14,246 bases of DNA, taken from Bacteroidota bacterium. GTDB lineage: Bacteria; Bacteroidota; Bacteroidia; Chitinophagales; Chitinophagaceae. Below, in pieces: positions 1-10,777 of this stretch; the stretch's first letter is position 1, and each line of letters opens with the position of its first letter. Position numbers and translations under genes: made by a program. The notes beneath the pieces were generated by a model that worked only from the letters and a program-made list of their open reading frames with translations, made no database searches and had not been told where the DNA came from. Location of the stretch: assembly GCA_947461015.1 (NCBI GenBank), contig CANHIR010000030.1:1-14246 (forward strand), in the 5' to 3' direction.

Positions 1-1154
1 ATAAGGATGCAACTAAATATCCGAACGCATATGCTGAATTAAAGAAGAATATTGAAGCCTATATTCCTTTAGATCCAACATTTGCTATTGCAAAAGAAAA
101 TGGACAAGATCCATTCTTTGATGTATATATTAGAAGTTTTAAAGACGGGGCAGGTGGATTTAACACAAAAACTTGGAAAGAAGCTGCTGAAAATTTTGAG
201 AACGCAGTTAAATTCAGTGATATCATTTACCAAAATGGTTGGTCAACATCAAAACAGCCTTTTGATACTACCGCACTGATATATGCTGGGTATGGTAACC
301 AAAACGCTGGTAACATAGATCAAACCCTAGTTTATTATAAGAGATTAATGGACGCTAAAGTTGTTACTGCTGAATTATTAGATGTGTATAGATATGTTTT
401 AATTCAATTAACGAATAAAAAAGATAAGGCTGGATTTGAAAAATATTTAGCAATTGCTGAATCGGCTTATCCAACCGAAGGATGGGGAGAGTTCAAAACA
501 GAGTACATTGATAAAAGCTATACCATTGACGAAAAAGTGGCATTATTTGATCAAATTACAAGTAACGGAAAGTTAACAGAAGTAGAATACCAAATGTTTG
601 GAGACATGTTTATGGCTGGCAAAACAGAGGATAATGCAGCAAGTCAGAAATACATTTTAAAAGCAACAGAAGCGTATCAAAAAGCATTTGAAATGAATCC
701 TAAGAATTTTGCGGTTGCCTTTAACATTGGTGTAGGCTATTACAATCAATACATCATATTAGACGAGCAAACCTCAAAGAATATCCGTGCTTTACAAAGT
801 CTAAATGCGAATAAACCAGTAGCGCCTAAGGATCCTAAGAAAAAGGCAGCATTTGATATTGCCTTTAAAGCACAGGTTGATAGCGTTAAAAAATTAAATG
901 TTGCGTTAGACGCGCCACTACAAGAAAATGTAGACAAGGCCATTGAATGGATAACAAAAGCATTTGAAGTAGTTAAGGATAAACCCAATATGGTTAGAGC
1001 TGAGAAAAACGTTGCTGGAAGATCGGTTGATTTCTTAGCAAATTTATACTCGTTTAAGCGTGACAAAGCCAGAGGAAAGGATCAAAAAGCAAGTGATGCA
1101 TACGATGTTCAGTTTAACAACTATGATAAGCTACACGATAAGTATAACAACTAA
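1..1154 (+). CDS. TPR-repeat protein, 5' end outside window
   Basis: The reading frame is open from base 3 to the TAA ending at 1154, giving about 383 visible residues, so the gene begins upstream of the window. The first ATG that opens a long ORF (348) lies inside the gene and is not the real start. The protein is helical and rich in Lys, Ala, Asn and Tyr, with tetratricopeptide-like units. Examples are the helix pair around TWKEAAENFENAVKF near the visible N-end and the unit ending AFEMNPKNFAVAFNIGVGYY in the middle. Such repeats are protein-protein scaffolds. In Bacteroidota, proteins of this kind are often exported and associated with the envelope, but the signal peptide region is not visible here. 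The frame ends in a charged tail and is followed by a hairpin terminator. The specific function is unknown. Confidence 0.8.
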   Translation, partial: KDATKYPNAYAELKKNIEAYIPLDPTFAIAKENGQDPFFDVYIRSFKDGAGGFNTKTWKEAAENFENAVKFSDIIYQNGWSTSKQPFDTTALIYAGYGNQNAGNIDQTLVYYKRLMDAKVVTAELLDVYRYVLIQLTNKKDKAGFEKYLAIAESAYPTEGWGEFKTEYIDKSYTIDEKVALFDQITSNGKLTEVEYQMFGDMFMAGKTEDNAASQKYILKATEAYQKAFEMNPKNFAVAFNIGVGYYNQYIILDEQTSKNIRALQSLNANKPVAPKDPKKKAAFDIAFKAQVDSVKKLNVALDAPLQENVDKAIEWITKAFEVVKDKPNMVRAEKNVAGRSVDFLANLYSFKRDKARGKDQKASDAYDVQFNNYDKLHDKYNN

Positions 1155-1168
1155 TTTTATACAATGCA

Positions 1169-1200
1169 ATAACCCTCGAGCAATCGGGGGTTATCTTGGA
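1169..1200 (+). terminator. Hairpin terminator after the TPR gene
   Basis: Bases 1169-1178 (ATAACCCTCG) pair with 1185-1194 (CGGGGGTTAT) in a 10-bp stem with one G-U pair and a 6-nt loop. The hairpin starts 15 nt after the stop codon. The T-tract behind it is poor, so termination may be leaky, but the AACCC...GGGTT form is common after Bacteroidota genes. Confidence 0.7.
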
Positions 1201-1209
1201 ATAATTTAT

Positions 1210-3738
<2,529 letters not shown>

Positions 3739-3809
3739 AATTATAAATTAAAAGTACTTAAATAGCCTCAATTTTCGTAAATTCAAATTTCAAATGAAAA
3801 GATAATCAC

Positions 3810-4853
3810 ATGAGCATCAATCGTAGAAATTTTATCAACCTAAGTAGTTTAGGTATCGCAGGATTTACTTTACAAGGTTTTGTAAATAAATCAAGTGCTA
3901 AAGGCATGAAGCCAATTGTAATAGCAACATGGGATGCGGGTATTAACGCAAATAAAGGTGCTTGGGAAGTATTAAGCAAGGGTGGTTCGGCATTAGATGC
4001 AGTTGAAAAAGGGGTAATGGTTACAGAGGATGAAATTAGTTGTTGTGTAGGATTAGGTGCAAACCCCGACCGAGACGGACATGTAACTTTGGATGCTTCT
4101 ATAATGGATCATGAATTTAATTGTGGAAGTGTTGCATTTTTAGAAAGAATAAAACATCCAATTTCGGTTGCTAGAAAAGTAATGGAAAAAACACCGCATG
4201 TGATGTTAGTTGGAGCGGGTGCACAACAATTTGCATTAGCCGAAGGGTTTACATTAGAAGCCGATAATTTATCGGAGTCTGCTGATAAAGCCTATAAGCA
4301 ATGGTTGAAAAAATCTACTTATAAACCAGTGATCAATGTAGAAAGACAAACTACTGCTCAACCAACTAGTCAATTGGATGATAAATTTAAAGCGCCTGCA
4401 AGATTAAGTAATGGCGATTGGAATCATGATACCATTGGAATGGTAGCATTAGATGCTAAAGGAAATTTAAGTGGAAGTTGTACAACAAGTGGTGCTGGTT
4501 TTAAATTAAGAGGCCGTGTAGGTGATTCTCCAATTATTGGTGCGGGTTTATATGTAGACAATGAAGTTGGTGCGGTGGTAGCAACTGGTCAAGGTGAAGA
4601 TGTAATTAGAGTTGCAGGATCAAGTGCTGTGGTGGAATTTATGCGTCAAGGAAAATCACCACAAGAAGCTTGTAGATTGGTTGTAGAGAAAGTAAGAAAA
4701 ATTAAAAAAGAAAAAGCAGCAGATATTCAAGTTTGTTTTATAGCATTAAATAAAAAAGGAGAACATGGTAGTTATGCATTGCACAAAGGTTTTAATTATG
4801 CAGTTCAAACAGCCGAAGGACATCAATTAATTGAGTCTCCATTTGTCATGTAA
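3810..4853 (+). CDS. Glycosylasparaginase, N4-(beta-N-acetylglucosaminyl)-L-asparaginase
   Basis: This 347-residue Ntn-hydrolase precursor cleaves the amide bond joining GlcNAc to asparagine in N-linked glycoproteins. The N-terminus has a twin-arginine motif (INRRNF, 3-8) and a hydrophobic stretch to about residue 28, so Tat export to the periplasm is likely. The autoprocessing site is NHDTIGM (205-211). Cleavage between D207 and T208 would free T208 as the catalytic N-terminal nucleophile. GRVGDSP (235-241) includes R236 and D239, equivalent to the substrate-binding Arg/Asp of the Elizabethkingia (Flavobacterium) meningosepticum enzyme, and W41 matches its active-site Trp. TGQGED (259-264) is also conserved. 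The segment just before the cleavage site (about residues 180-204) is longer than in that enzyme as I recall it. CutC follows 48 nt downstream in the same direction with no terminator between, so co-transcription is likely. Confidence 0.93.
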   Translation: MSINRRNFINLSSLGIAGFTLQGFVNKSSAKGMKPIVIATWDAGINANKGAWEVLSKGGSALDAVEKGVMVTEDEISCCVGLGANPDRDGHVTLDASIMDHEFNCGSVAFLERIKHPISVARKVMEKTPHVMLVGAGAQQFALAEGFTLEADNLSESADKAYKQWLKKSTYKPVINVERQTTAQPTSQLDDKFKAPARLSNGDWNHDTIGMVALDAKGNLSGSCTTSGAGFKLRGRVGDSPIIGAGLYVDNEVGAVVATGQGEDVIRVAGSSAVVEFMRQGKSPQEACRLVVEKVRKIKKEKAADIQVCFIALNKKGEHGSYALHKGFNYAVQTAEGHQLIESPFVM

Positions 4854-4901
4854 AATATCTTGTAAAATTGAATACCCTCAGGTAATAATTGTTAAAAAAT
4901 A

Positions 4902-5627
4902 ATGGGAAATAAAATAATTTTAGAAGTTGCCGTTTTTTCGGTTGAAGCTGCATTGTCTGCATTAAATGCAGGTGCTGACCGAATTGAATTTTGTGAAAAT
5001 CCGAGTGAGGGTGGTACTACCCCATCTTATGGTAGTTTAAAAACACTTATTGGATTAACAAATAAAGCTGTTTACCCAATTATTAGACCAAGAGGAGGAG
5101 ATTTTTTATATACAGCTGCGGAATATGAATGTATCAAAGCCGATTTGTTGATGGCAAAAGAGTTAGGCTATCGGGGAGCAGTTATTGGATTATTAAATGC
5201 CGATGGTACTATTGATGTAGAAAGAACTACTGAATTAGTAAAATTAGCGGCACCTATGGAAATTACATTCCACCGTGCATTTGACAGATGCAATGATCCC
5301 ATAAAAGGCCTTGAAGATATTATTCAAACTGGTTGTAAAAGAATTTTAACAAGTGGTCAAGTACCCAATGTTGGGGATGCTTTACCACTTGTTAAACAAT
5401 TGGTTCAAAAAGCCGCTGGTAGAATTATCATATTACCTGGAAGTGGTGTTCGCGCAAATAATTGTAAATCCATTATTAATGAAACGGGTGCTACTGAAAT
5501 ACATAGTTCTGCAAGAAAAGCCAATTCATCTTATATGCAATACAATGCACCTAGTATGAATGAAAACATGATATCAATGGGTGTTGATGAACTTGAGGTT
5601 CAAAATATGTTGGCGGCGATAAACTAA
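4902..5627 (+). CDS. cutC: CutC-family TIM-barrel protein
   Basis: This 241-residue protein matches CutC along its whole length. It contains GADRIEFCENPSEGG (24-38), IRPRGGDF (61-68), FHRAFD (123-128), LTSGQ (149-153), GSGVR (180-184) and HSSAR (201-205). Conserved Arg, Asp, His and Glu residues line the mouth of the barrel, which looks like an enzyme active site. The family name comes from a copper-tolerance phenotype in E. coli, but a copper role has been questioned and no catalysed reaction is firmly assigned to my knowledge. Here it directly follows the glycosylasparaginase gene on the same strand, which points to glycan or amino-sugar metabolism (inference). No signal peptide is present, so it is cytoplasmic. 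An A-rich stretch precedes the ATG instead of a Shine-Dalgarno sequence. The stop codon is 6 nt from that of the convergent serA. Confidence 0.9.
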   Translation: MGNKIILEVAVFSVEAALSALNAGADRIEFCENPSEGGTTPSYGSLKTLIGLTNKAVYPIIRPRGGDFLYTAAEYECIKADLLMAKELGYRGAVIGLLNADGTIDVERTTELVKLAAPMEITFHRAFDRCNDPIKGLEDIIQTGCKRILTSGQVPNVGDALPLVKQLVQKAAGRIIILPGSGVRANNCKSIINETGATEIHSSARKANSSYMQYNAPSMNENMISMGVDELEVQNMLAAIN

Positions 5628-5633
5628 TAAAAT

Positions 5634-6872
5634 TTAGTACAACATTCTAACACGAATAGTGTGTTTCACGTCTCTTAAAAGTGTAATAGCTTGTTTAGAT
5701 AATTTAGAATCCACATCCAAAACCACATAACCAATTTCTTCATTGGTTTTTAAATATTGTCCAACGATATTAATCTTATTTTTAGACATCACCGTATTAA
5801 TAGCACTTAATACCCCTGGTACATTATTGTGAATATGTAAAATGCGATGTGCCCCATCTACTGGTGGTAAACCAATGGGAGGAATAGAAAGAGAACCATT
5901 AGAAACACCACGTTCTAAGTATTGATATAATTTAATGCTTACGTCCTCCCCTATATTTTCTTGTGCTTCTTCGGTAGATCCACCAATATGTGGTGTTAAA
6001 ATAACATTAGATAAACCCTGTAATGGAGTGGTGAATTTGTCGCCATTTTTTTCTGGTTCCCAAGGATAAACGTCAATGGCAGCACCACTAATATGCTTAC
6101 TTTTTAACGCATCTGCCAATGCATCTAAATCAACCACTTCGCCTCTTGCATAGTTAATTAAAATAGCACCCGTCTTACATTGTTTAATAACTTCTTTGCT
6201 AATTAAATTTTTAGTATGACTGGTTTCTGGAACATGGATAGAAATGATATCTGATGTACTTACCAATTCTTTGATTGACTTTGAAGACACTGCATTACCT
6301 AAAGGCAATTTAGTTTCAACATCATAAAATTTAACCTTCATACCCATGGCTTCCGCCATGATGCCTGTTTGAGTCCCTATATTACCATAACCAATAATGC
6401 CAAGTGTTTTACCTCTTAATTCAAAGCTACCTTTTGCCTCTTTATTCCAAATACCTTCATGTGCAGCTTTATTCTTATCTACAATTTTTCGAATTAACAT
6501 GATAGAAGCGCCAATGACCAATTCAGCAACACTTCGCGTATTGCTATAAGGTGCATTAAAAACAGCAACTCCTTTTTGTTTGCAAGCTTTAATATCTACT
6601 TGATTGGTACCTATACAAAAGCATCCAATGGCTTGTAATTTTTTAGCACTGTCCAATACTTTTTTAGAGATAAATGTTTTAGAACGAATACCTAAAATAT
6701 GAACATCTTTAATTGCTTTAATTAACTCTTCCTCACTTAAGGCCCCAGCAATTTTTTTTACATCCGTGTAACCTTGATGTTTAAAATATTGAACCGCTTT
6801 TTCGCTAATATTTTCTAAAAATAAAATTTTGATTTTATCCTTCGGGTAGCTGGTATGATCTAGATTGCTCAT
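5634..6872 (-). CDS. serA: D-3-phosphoglycerate dehydrogenase
   Basis: This 412-residue enzyme catalyses the first step of serine synthesis, oxidising 3-phosphoglycerate with NAD+ to 3-phosphohydroxypyruvate. It is collinear with the E. coli SerA type (about 410 residues). The substrate domain contains AIGCFCIGTNQVD (81-93) and NAPYSNTRSVAEL (106-118). The Rossmann motif is GYGNIG (161-166). The catalytic set is R243 (NYARGEVVD), E272 (WEPE) and H295 (PHIGGS). A C-terminal ACT domain spans about 340-412 with H348, N350 and N368 at the positions of the serine-binding His and two Asn residues of the E. coli enzyme, so serine feedback inhibition is predicted. The start is supported by alignment to E. 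coli SerA, where KDKIK also falls a few residues in. A perfect TAnnTTTG box lies only 4 nt before the ATG. Confidence 0.96.
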   Translation of the reverse strand: MSNLDHTSYPKDKIKILFLENISEKAVQYFKHQGYTDVKKIAGALSEEELIKAIKDVHILGIRSKTFISKKVLDSAKKLQAIGCFCIGTNQVDIKACKQKGVAVFNAPYSNTRSVAELVIGASIMLIRKIVDKNKAAHEGIWNKEAKGSFELRGKTLGIIGYGNIGTQTGIMAEAMGMKVKFYDVETKLPLGNAVSSKSIKELVSTSDIISIHVPETSHTKNLISKEVIKQCKTGAILINYARGEVVDLDALADALKSKHISGAAIDVYPWEPEKNGDKFTTPLQGLSNVILTPHIGGSTEEAQENIGEDVSIKLYQYLERGVSNGSLSIPPIGLPPVDGAHRILHIHNNVPGVLSAINTVMSKNKINIVGQYLKTNEEIGYVVLDVDSKLSKQAITLLRDVKHTIRVRMLY

Positions 6873-6876
6873 GCAG

Positions 6877-6884
6877 CAAAGGTA
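6877..6884 (-). promoter_or_regulatory. Bacteroidota -7 box (TACCTTTG) for serA
   Basis: The minus strand reads TACCTTTG, a perfect match to the Bacteroidota -7 consensus TAnnTTTG. No TTG element was found at the usual 17-23 nt upstream. Only four bases separate the box from the serA ATG, so transcription would begin at or next to the start codon. Confidence 0.5.
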
Positions 6885-6973
6885 AAAAAATATTCCTTGT
6901 AATGGTCATAACAATATAATGTAGGTTGTATCGTTATTAAGCTATGAACCGTCAGATACTTTAAAACTAACAG

Positions 6974-8182
6974 ATGATTGTGCGTAACCTTCTATTATTA
7001 GGATTAGTTGTTTTTAGCAGTTCCTGCGGAATAAGTCAGCAAAATAGTTCAAAGCAATCAGATGCTTTGCTAAGCACCATGGATCCTGCATTAAAACATC
7101 AATATGCAGATACATTAAAAATCAAATATGACAAGTTACTAGGTAAAGGCTTTAGTGGAGGCTTCTTAATTGCAAAAAACGGAGAAATCATTTTTGAACA
7201 ATACAGTGGCTATTCCAATTTTGATAAGAAAATTCCCCTAACAGCAGAAACACCCATTCATTTAGCTTCTATTACAAAAACCTTTACAGGTATGGCCATT
7301 CTTAAATTATGGGAGCAACAACTAATCAATTTGAATGATCCAATCACAAAATTTTTTCCAAATTTTCCATATACTAATATTACCATTGAACAACTTCTGT
7401 CTCATAGAAGTGGGCTCCCTGATTATACCCATTTAATGGATCCTCCGAAATTTAAAACAGTTAAAACAAAGACCAGAAGGGGAAAATGGATAATAAAGTC
7501 AGTGAAGGATTTAAGTGCAAAACCTTATAAACAAGGAATTTATACAAACAACGATGTTTTAAATTTTTTGATAGAAAAGCATCCTTCTCCTCAATTTGTA
7601 CCAAATCAGGTTTTTAAGTATTGCAATACCAACTATGTTATACTTGCTTTAATTATTGAAAACATTACAGGACAGGATTATCCAACTTATATACAAGAAC
7701 ATGTCTTTACTCCATTAAACATGAAAAATACTTTTGTCTTTAATGAAAAAACAAAGGATAGATACCTACCCTCCTATAACGCATCAAATAAGATATTTAA
7801 TATTGATAAATATGATTATATATATGGAGATAAAAATATATATAGTACTGTCAATGATTTATTATTATGGGATAAAGCCTTGAGAACGGATGCTTTTTTA
7901 TCACAAAAAACATTGGAATTAGCTTATGCGCCAAAAAGCCCCTTGGAGAAGAACTTTCAAAATTACGGTTATGCTTGGCGAATGACTTTAACTCCTAATC
8001 AAGAGAAAATGATATATCATAATGGTTGGTGGCATGGGAACAACACTGTTTTTGCTAGGCTCTTAAAAGAACATATCACCATTATTATTTTAGGGAATAA
8101 GACCAATCACAATATTTACAAGGGGAGGCATCTATTTTCAGTTTTTACTGGCAAAGAAGATACGACCAATTTAGAGCAGTAA
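6974..8182 (+). CDS. Serine-hydrolase lipoprotein, beta-lactamase/PBP-like fold
   Basis: This 402-residue exported hydrolase belongs to the class C beta-lactamase-related family (PF00144 type), which includes D-aminopeptidases, esterases and PBP4*-like peptidases. A signal peptide ends in SSSC with the lipidated Cys at residue 18, so the mature protein should be membrane-anchored. The active-site motifs are present: SITK (99-102, nucleophile S99 and K102), YCN (216-218) and HNG (349-351) as the third motif. LLSHRSGLPDY (141-151) is typical of the family. True class C beta-lactamases normally have KTG as the third motif, so antibiotic hydrolysis is not predicted. It is divergent from serA across 101 nt and is followed by hppA. 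The substrate is unknown; a peptide, ester or cell-wall fragment is plausible. Confidence 0.87.
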   Translation: MIVRNLLLLGLVVFSSSCGISQQNSSKQSDALLSTMDPALKHQYADTLKIKYDKLLGKGFSGGFLIAKNGEIIFEQYSGYSNFDKKIPLTAETPIHLASITKTFTGMAILKLWEQQLINLNDPITKFFPNFPYTNITIEQLLSHRSGLPDYTHLMDPPKFKTVKTKTRRGKWIIKSVKDLSAKPYKQGIYTNNDVLNFLIEKHPSPQFVPNQVFKYCNTNYVILALIIENITGQDYPTYIQEHVFTPLNMKNTFVFNEKTKDRYLPSYNASNKIFNIDKYDYIYGDKNIYSTVNDLLLWDKALRTDAFLSQKTLELAYAPKSPLEKNFQNYGYAWRMTLTPNQEKMIYHNGWWHGNNTVFARLLKEHITIIILGNKTNHNIYKGRHLFSVFTGKEDTTNLEQ

Positions 8183-8194
8183 AGTTGACCAATT

Positions 8195-8227
8195 TTGCCG
8201 TTTTTTGGCCTTTTCACCCTATTTTTG
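8195..8227 (+). promoter_or_regulatory. Bacteroidota-type promoter for hppA
   Basis: TTG at 8195-8197, 22 nt, then TATTTTTG at 8220-8227 match the flavobacterial consensus TTG-N17-23-TAnnTTTG. The -7 box is perfect. It lies between the hydrolase stop and the hppA ATG and predicts a 5' leader of about 40 nt. Confidence 0.65.
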
Positions 8228-8273
8228 CAAACCTTAATTGAATCTAAACAAATAACTGAATTAAGAAATTCTT

Positions 8274-10670
8274 ATGAAAGATCTTCTATTTTATGCCGTT
8301 CCGGCCATGGGTATTGTAGGTTTACTATATACTCTATTGAAATTCAACTGGGTATCTAAACAAGATGCCGGTAATGCTCGAATGAAAGAAATCAGCACTT
8401 ATATTGCTGAAGGTGCCATGGCTTTCTTGAAAGCTGAGTGGAAAATATTAGGCTATTTTGTGGTAGTTGTTTCCTTATTACTAGGATTTATGGCTTCTAA
8501 AAACGAATCAAGCCATTGGAGTATTTCAATTGCATTTGTGATTGGCGCTGTTTTTAGTGCAACTGCTGGTTATATTGGAATGAAAATTGCAACTAAAGCT
8601 AACGTTAGAACCGCCGAAGCTGCTAAAACAAGTTTAGCGCGTGCCTTAAAGGTTTCTTTTACTGGTGGTTCAGTAATGGGCTTAGGTGTATCTGGTTTAG
8701 CGGTATTAGGATTGGGTGGCTTATTTTTAATTTTAAAACATTTCTTCTCACCTGACGGTGATGCAGAAGGGATGTTAAGAACAATAGAAGTATTAACTGG
8801 TTTTTCATTAGGTGCTGAGTCTATTGCATTATTTGCGCGTGTGGGTGGTGGTATCTATACCAAAGCTGCCGACGTTGGTGCAGATTTAGTAGGAAAAGTG
8901 GAAGCTGGTATTCCTGAGGATGATCCTCGTAACCCTGCTACCATTGCAGATAACGTGGGTGACAACGTAGGTGACGTTGCCGGTATGGGTGCCGATTTAT
9001 TCGGTTCTTATGTTGCAACGGTATTGGCTACCATGGTATTGGGTCAAGAAGTAACTGGTTCAAATGGAGCAGTTTTAAATGATGCTTTTGGTGGTTTATC
9101 TCCTATCCTATTACCAATGTTAATTGCAGGTATTGGAATTTTATTATCAATAGTAGGTACTTTATTTGTAAGAATAAGTGAAAATGCAGGTTTAAATACA
9201 GCAACTGTTCAAAGAGCATTGAACATGGGTAATTATGGTTCTATGATTTTAACCGCTATTGCTTGTTACTTTTTAGTTTCTTATGTTTTACCAGATGAAA
9301 TGGTACTGCGTGGGTTTGTATTTACTAAAATGGGGGTAATTGGTGCCATAGCAGTAGGATTAGTGGTTGGTACTTTAATGAGTATTATTACGGAGTTTTA
9401 TACAGCAATGGGTAAGCGTCCTGTTTTAAGTATCATTAAACAATCTAGCACTGGACATGCAACCAACATTATTGGAGGATTAGCCATTGGAATGGAATCA
9501 ACATTTTATCCAATTTTAGTTTTAGCAGGTGGTATTTATGGTTCTTATGCTTGTGCAGGTTTATATGGAGTTGCTATTGCTGCTGCAGGAATGATGGCTA
9601 CTACTGGTATGCAATTAGCAATTGATGCATTTGGTCCAATTGCAGATAACGCAGGTGGTATTGCTGAAATGAGTGAGTTACCAGCTGAAATTCGTGAAAA
9701 AACAGATATTTTAGATGCAGTTGGTAATACAACTGCTGCAAGTGGTAAAGGTTTTGCCATTGCTTCTGCTGCATTAACTTCATTGGCCTTATTTGCAGCC
9801 TTTGTGGGAGTAGCCATGCCAGAAAATCAACATATTGATATATATAAAGCCGATGTATTGGCTGCGTTATTTATAGGCGGAATGATTCCATTTATATTTT
9901 CATCCTTGGCTATACGTGCAGTGGGTGAAGCTGCTATGGCCATGGTGGAAGAAGTACGTCGTCAGTTCCGTACCATTCCTGGTATCATGGAAGGTACAGG
10001 TAAGCCAGAATATGATAAATGTGTTGCCATTTCTACGGAAGCATCCCTTAAAAAAATGATGTTGCCTGGTGCCATTACAATTGTCTCTCCTATCTTAATT
10101 GGTTTTACTTTAGGTCCAGAAGCATTAGGTGGTTTCTTAGCCGGTGCAACAGTGAGTGGCGTATTGATGGGTATTTTCCAAAACAACGCAGGTGGTGCTT
10201 GGGATAATGCTAAAAAATCTTTTGAAAAAGGCGTTGAAATTAACGGCGAAATGTTCTATAAGAAATCTGAACCACACAAGGCATCAGTTACTGGAGATAC
10301 CGTGGGTGATCCATTTAAAGATACTTCAGGTCCATCTATGAACATTTTAATTAAATTGATGTCCATTGTTTCATTGGTCTTAGCCCCTACTTTAGCTAAA
10401 TTAAATCCTCCAAAGGAAACAGCTAAATATCCATCTATTGTTTTCTCTGTTTACAATACAAATCAATCAGATTCAGTAAATGCAAAAAGTATTTCAGCCG
10501 AAGATGCAAAAATTGTAATAGAAAATTTAGAAAAAGATAGTATAGTTAAACCAAATGAAAGATTGATTGTAGATGTTAAAGATGCTAAGTTTACCGTAAA
10601 TGGTAAGGTTTTATCTGATACCTTAAATGCCAAATACATAAACTTTATTAATAAAAAGAAGAAGAAATAA
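8274..10670 (+). CDS. hppA: K+-dependent membrane-bound pyrophosphatase (ion pump)
   Basis: This 798-residue polytopic membrane protein couples pyrophosphate hydrolysis to H+ or Na+ export. The catalytic region contains [20 protein letters not shown] (191-210), then [19 protein letters not shown] (216-234). The second conserved region is [20 protein letters not shown] (451-470). [10 protein letters not shown] (484-493) has A488 and G491 where K+-independent pumps have Lys and Thr, so K+ dependence is predicted. The transported ion is less certain. The TMH6 Glu typical of Na+ pumps is Gly here (G244 in DLFGSY) and the plant-type Glu position is Ala (A248), but TMH5 carries E182 (GAES). From what I recall of the flavobacterial subfamily, this fits an H+ pump. 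The last 80 or so residues (about 719-798) form a hydrophilic tail ending in five lysines. The gene has its own promoter and terminator and appears monocistronic. Confidence 0.96.
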   Translation: MKDLLFYAVPAMGIVGLLYTLLKFNWVSKQDAGNARMKEISTYIAEGAMAFLKAEWKILGYFVVVVSLLLGFMASKNESSHWSISIAFVIGAVFSATAGYIGMKIATKANVRTAEAAKTSLARALKVSFTGGSVMGLGVSGLAVLGLGGLFLILKHFFSPDGDAEGMLRTIEVLTGFSLGAESIALFARVGGGIYTKAADVGADLVGKVEAGIPEDDPRNPATIADNVGDNVGDVAGMGADLFGSYVATVLATMVLGQEVTGSNGAVLNDAFGGLSPILLPMLIAGIGILLSIVGTLFVRISENAGLNTATVQRALNMGNYGSMILTAIACYFLVSYVLPDEMVLRGFVFTKMGVIGAIAVGLVVGTLMSIITEFYTAMGKRPVLSIIKQSSTGHATNIIGGLAIGMESTFYPILVLAGGIYGSYACAGLYGVAIAAAGMMATTGMQLAIDAFGPIADNAGGIAEMSELPAEIREKTDILDAVGNTTAASGKGFAIASAALTSLALFAAFVGVAMPENQHIDIYKADVLAALFIGGMIPFIFSSLAIRAVGEAAMAMVEEVRRQFRTIPGIMEGTGKPEYDKCVAISTEASLKKMMLPGAITIVSPILIGFTLGPEALGGFLAGATVSGVLMGIFQNNAGGAWDNAKKSFEKGVEINGEMFYKKSEPHKASVTGDTVGDPFKDTSGPSMNILIKLMSIVSLVLAPTLAKLNPPKETAKYPSIVFSVYNTNQSDSVNAKSISAEDAKIVIENLEKDSIVKPNERLIVDVKDAKFTVNGKVLSDTLNAKYINFINKKKKK

Positions 10671-10697
10671 AGATAACGTAAGTAAGATTTTAACAAG

Positions 10698-10736
10698 ATC
10701 CCTCCGAATTTCGGGGGGATTTTTTTTGTTTTTTCA
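10698..10736 (+). terminator. Strong intrinsic terminator after hppA
   Basis: Bases 10698-10707 (ATCCCTCCGA) pair with 10711-10720 (TCGGGGGGAT) in a 10-bp stem with one G-U pair and a 3-nt loop, followed by a long T-rich tract to 10736. It starts 27 nt after the hppA stop and separates it from the downstream repressor gene. Confidence 0.93.
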
Positions 10737-10755
10737 ATTCCTTAAAGTAGATTGC

Positions 10756-10773
10756 TTACGAATATAATCGTAA
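10756..10773. promoter_or_regulatory. Candidate operator palindrome before the BlaI-family gene
   Basis: TTACGA (10756-10761) and TCGTAA (10768-10773) are perfect inverted arms around a 6-nt AT spacer, ending 4 nt before the repressor ATG. The spacer overlaps a TATAAT-like sequence. BlaI-family proteins bind short palindromes over their own promoters, so autorepression is the natural reading. A six-base-arm palindrome in so short a region is not impossible by chance. Confidence 0.45.
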
Positions 10774-10777
10774 TACT

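Noticed and set aside
746..1066. Minus-strand open frame within the TPR gene
   Set aside because: It is the antisense shadow of a well-supported coding frame and shows no recognisable protein features.
4870..4884. Short inverted repeat TACC-CTCA-GGTA between glycosylasparaginase and cutC as a terminator
   Set aside because: The stem is only 4 bp and has no T-tract, so it is too weak to separate the two genes.
6974..8182. A beta-lactamase gene regulated by the nearby BlaI/M56 pair
   Set aside because: The third motif is HNG rather than KTG, the sequence is of the general serine-hydrolase type, and hppA with its own promoter and strong terminator lies between it and the regulators.
9545..10186. 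Three minus-strand open frames inside hppA
   Set aside because: They lie fully within the strongly conserved pump sequence, and their composition is that expected of reversed membrane-protein codons.
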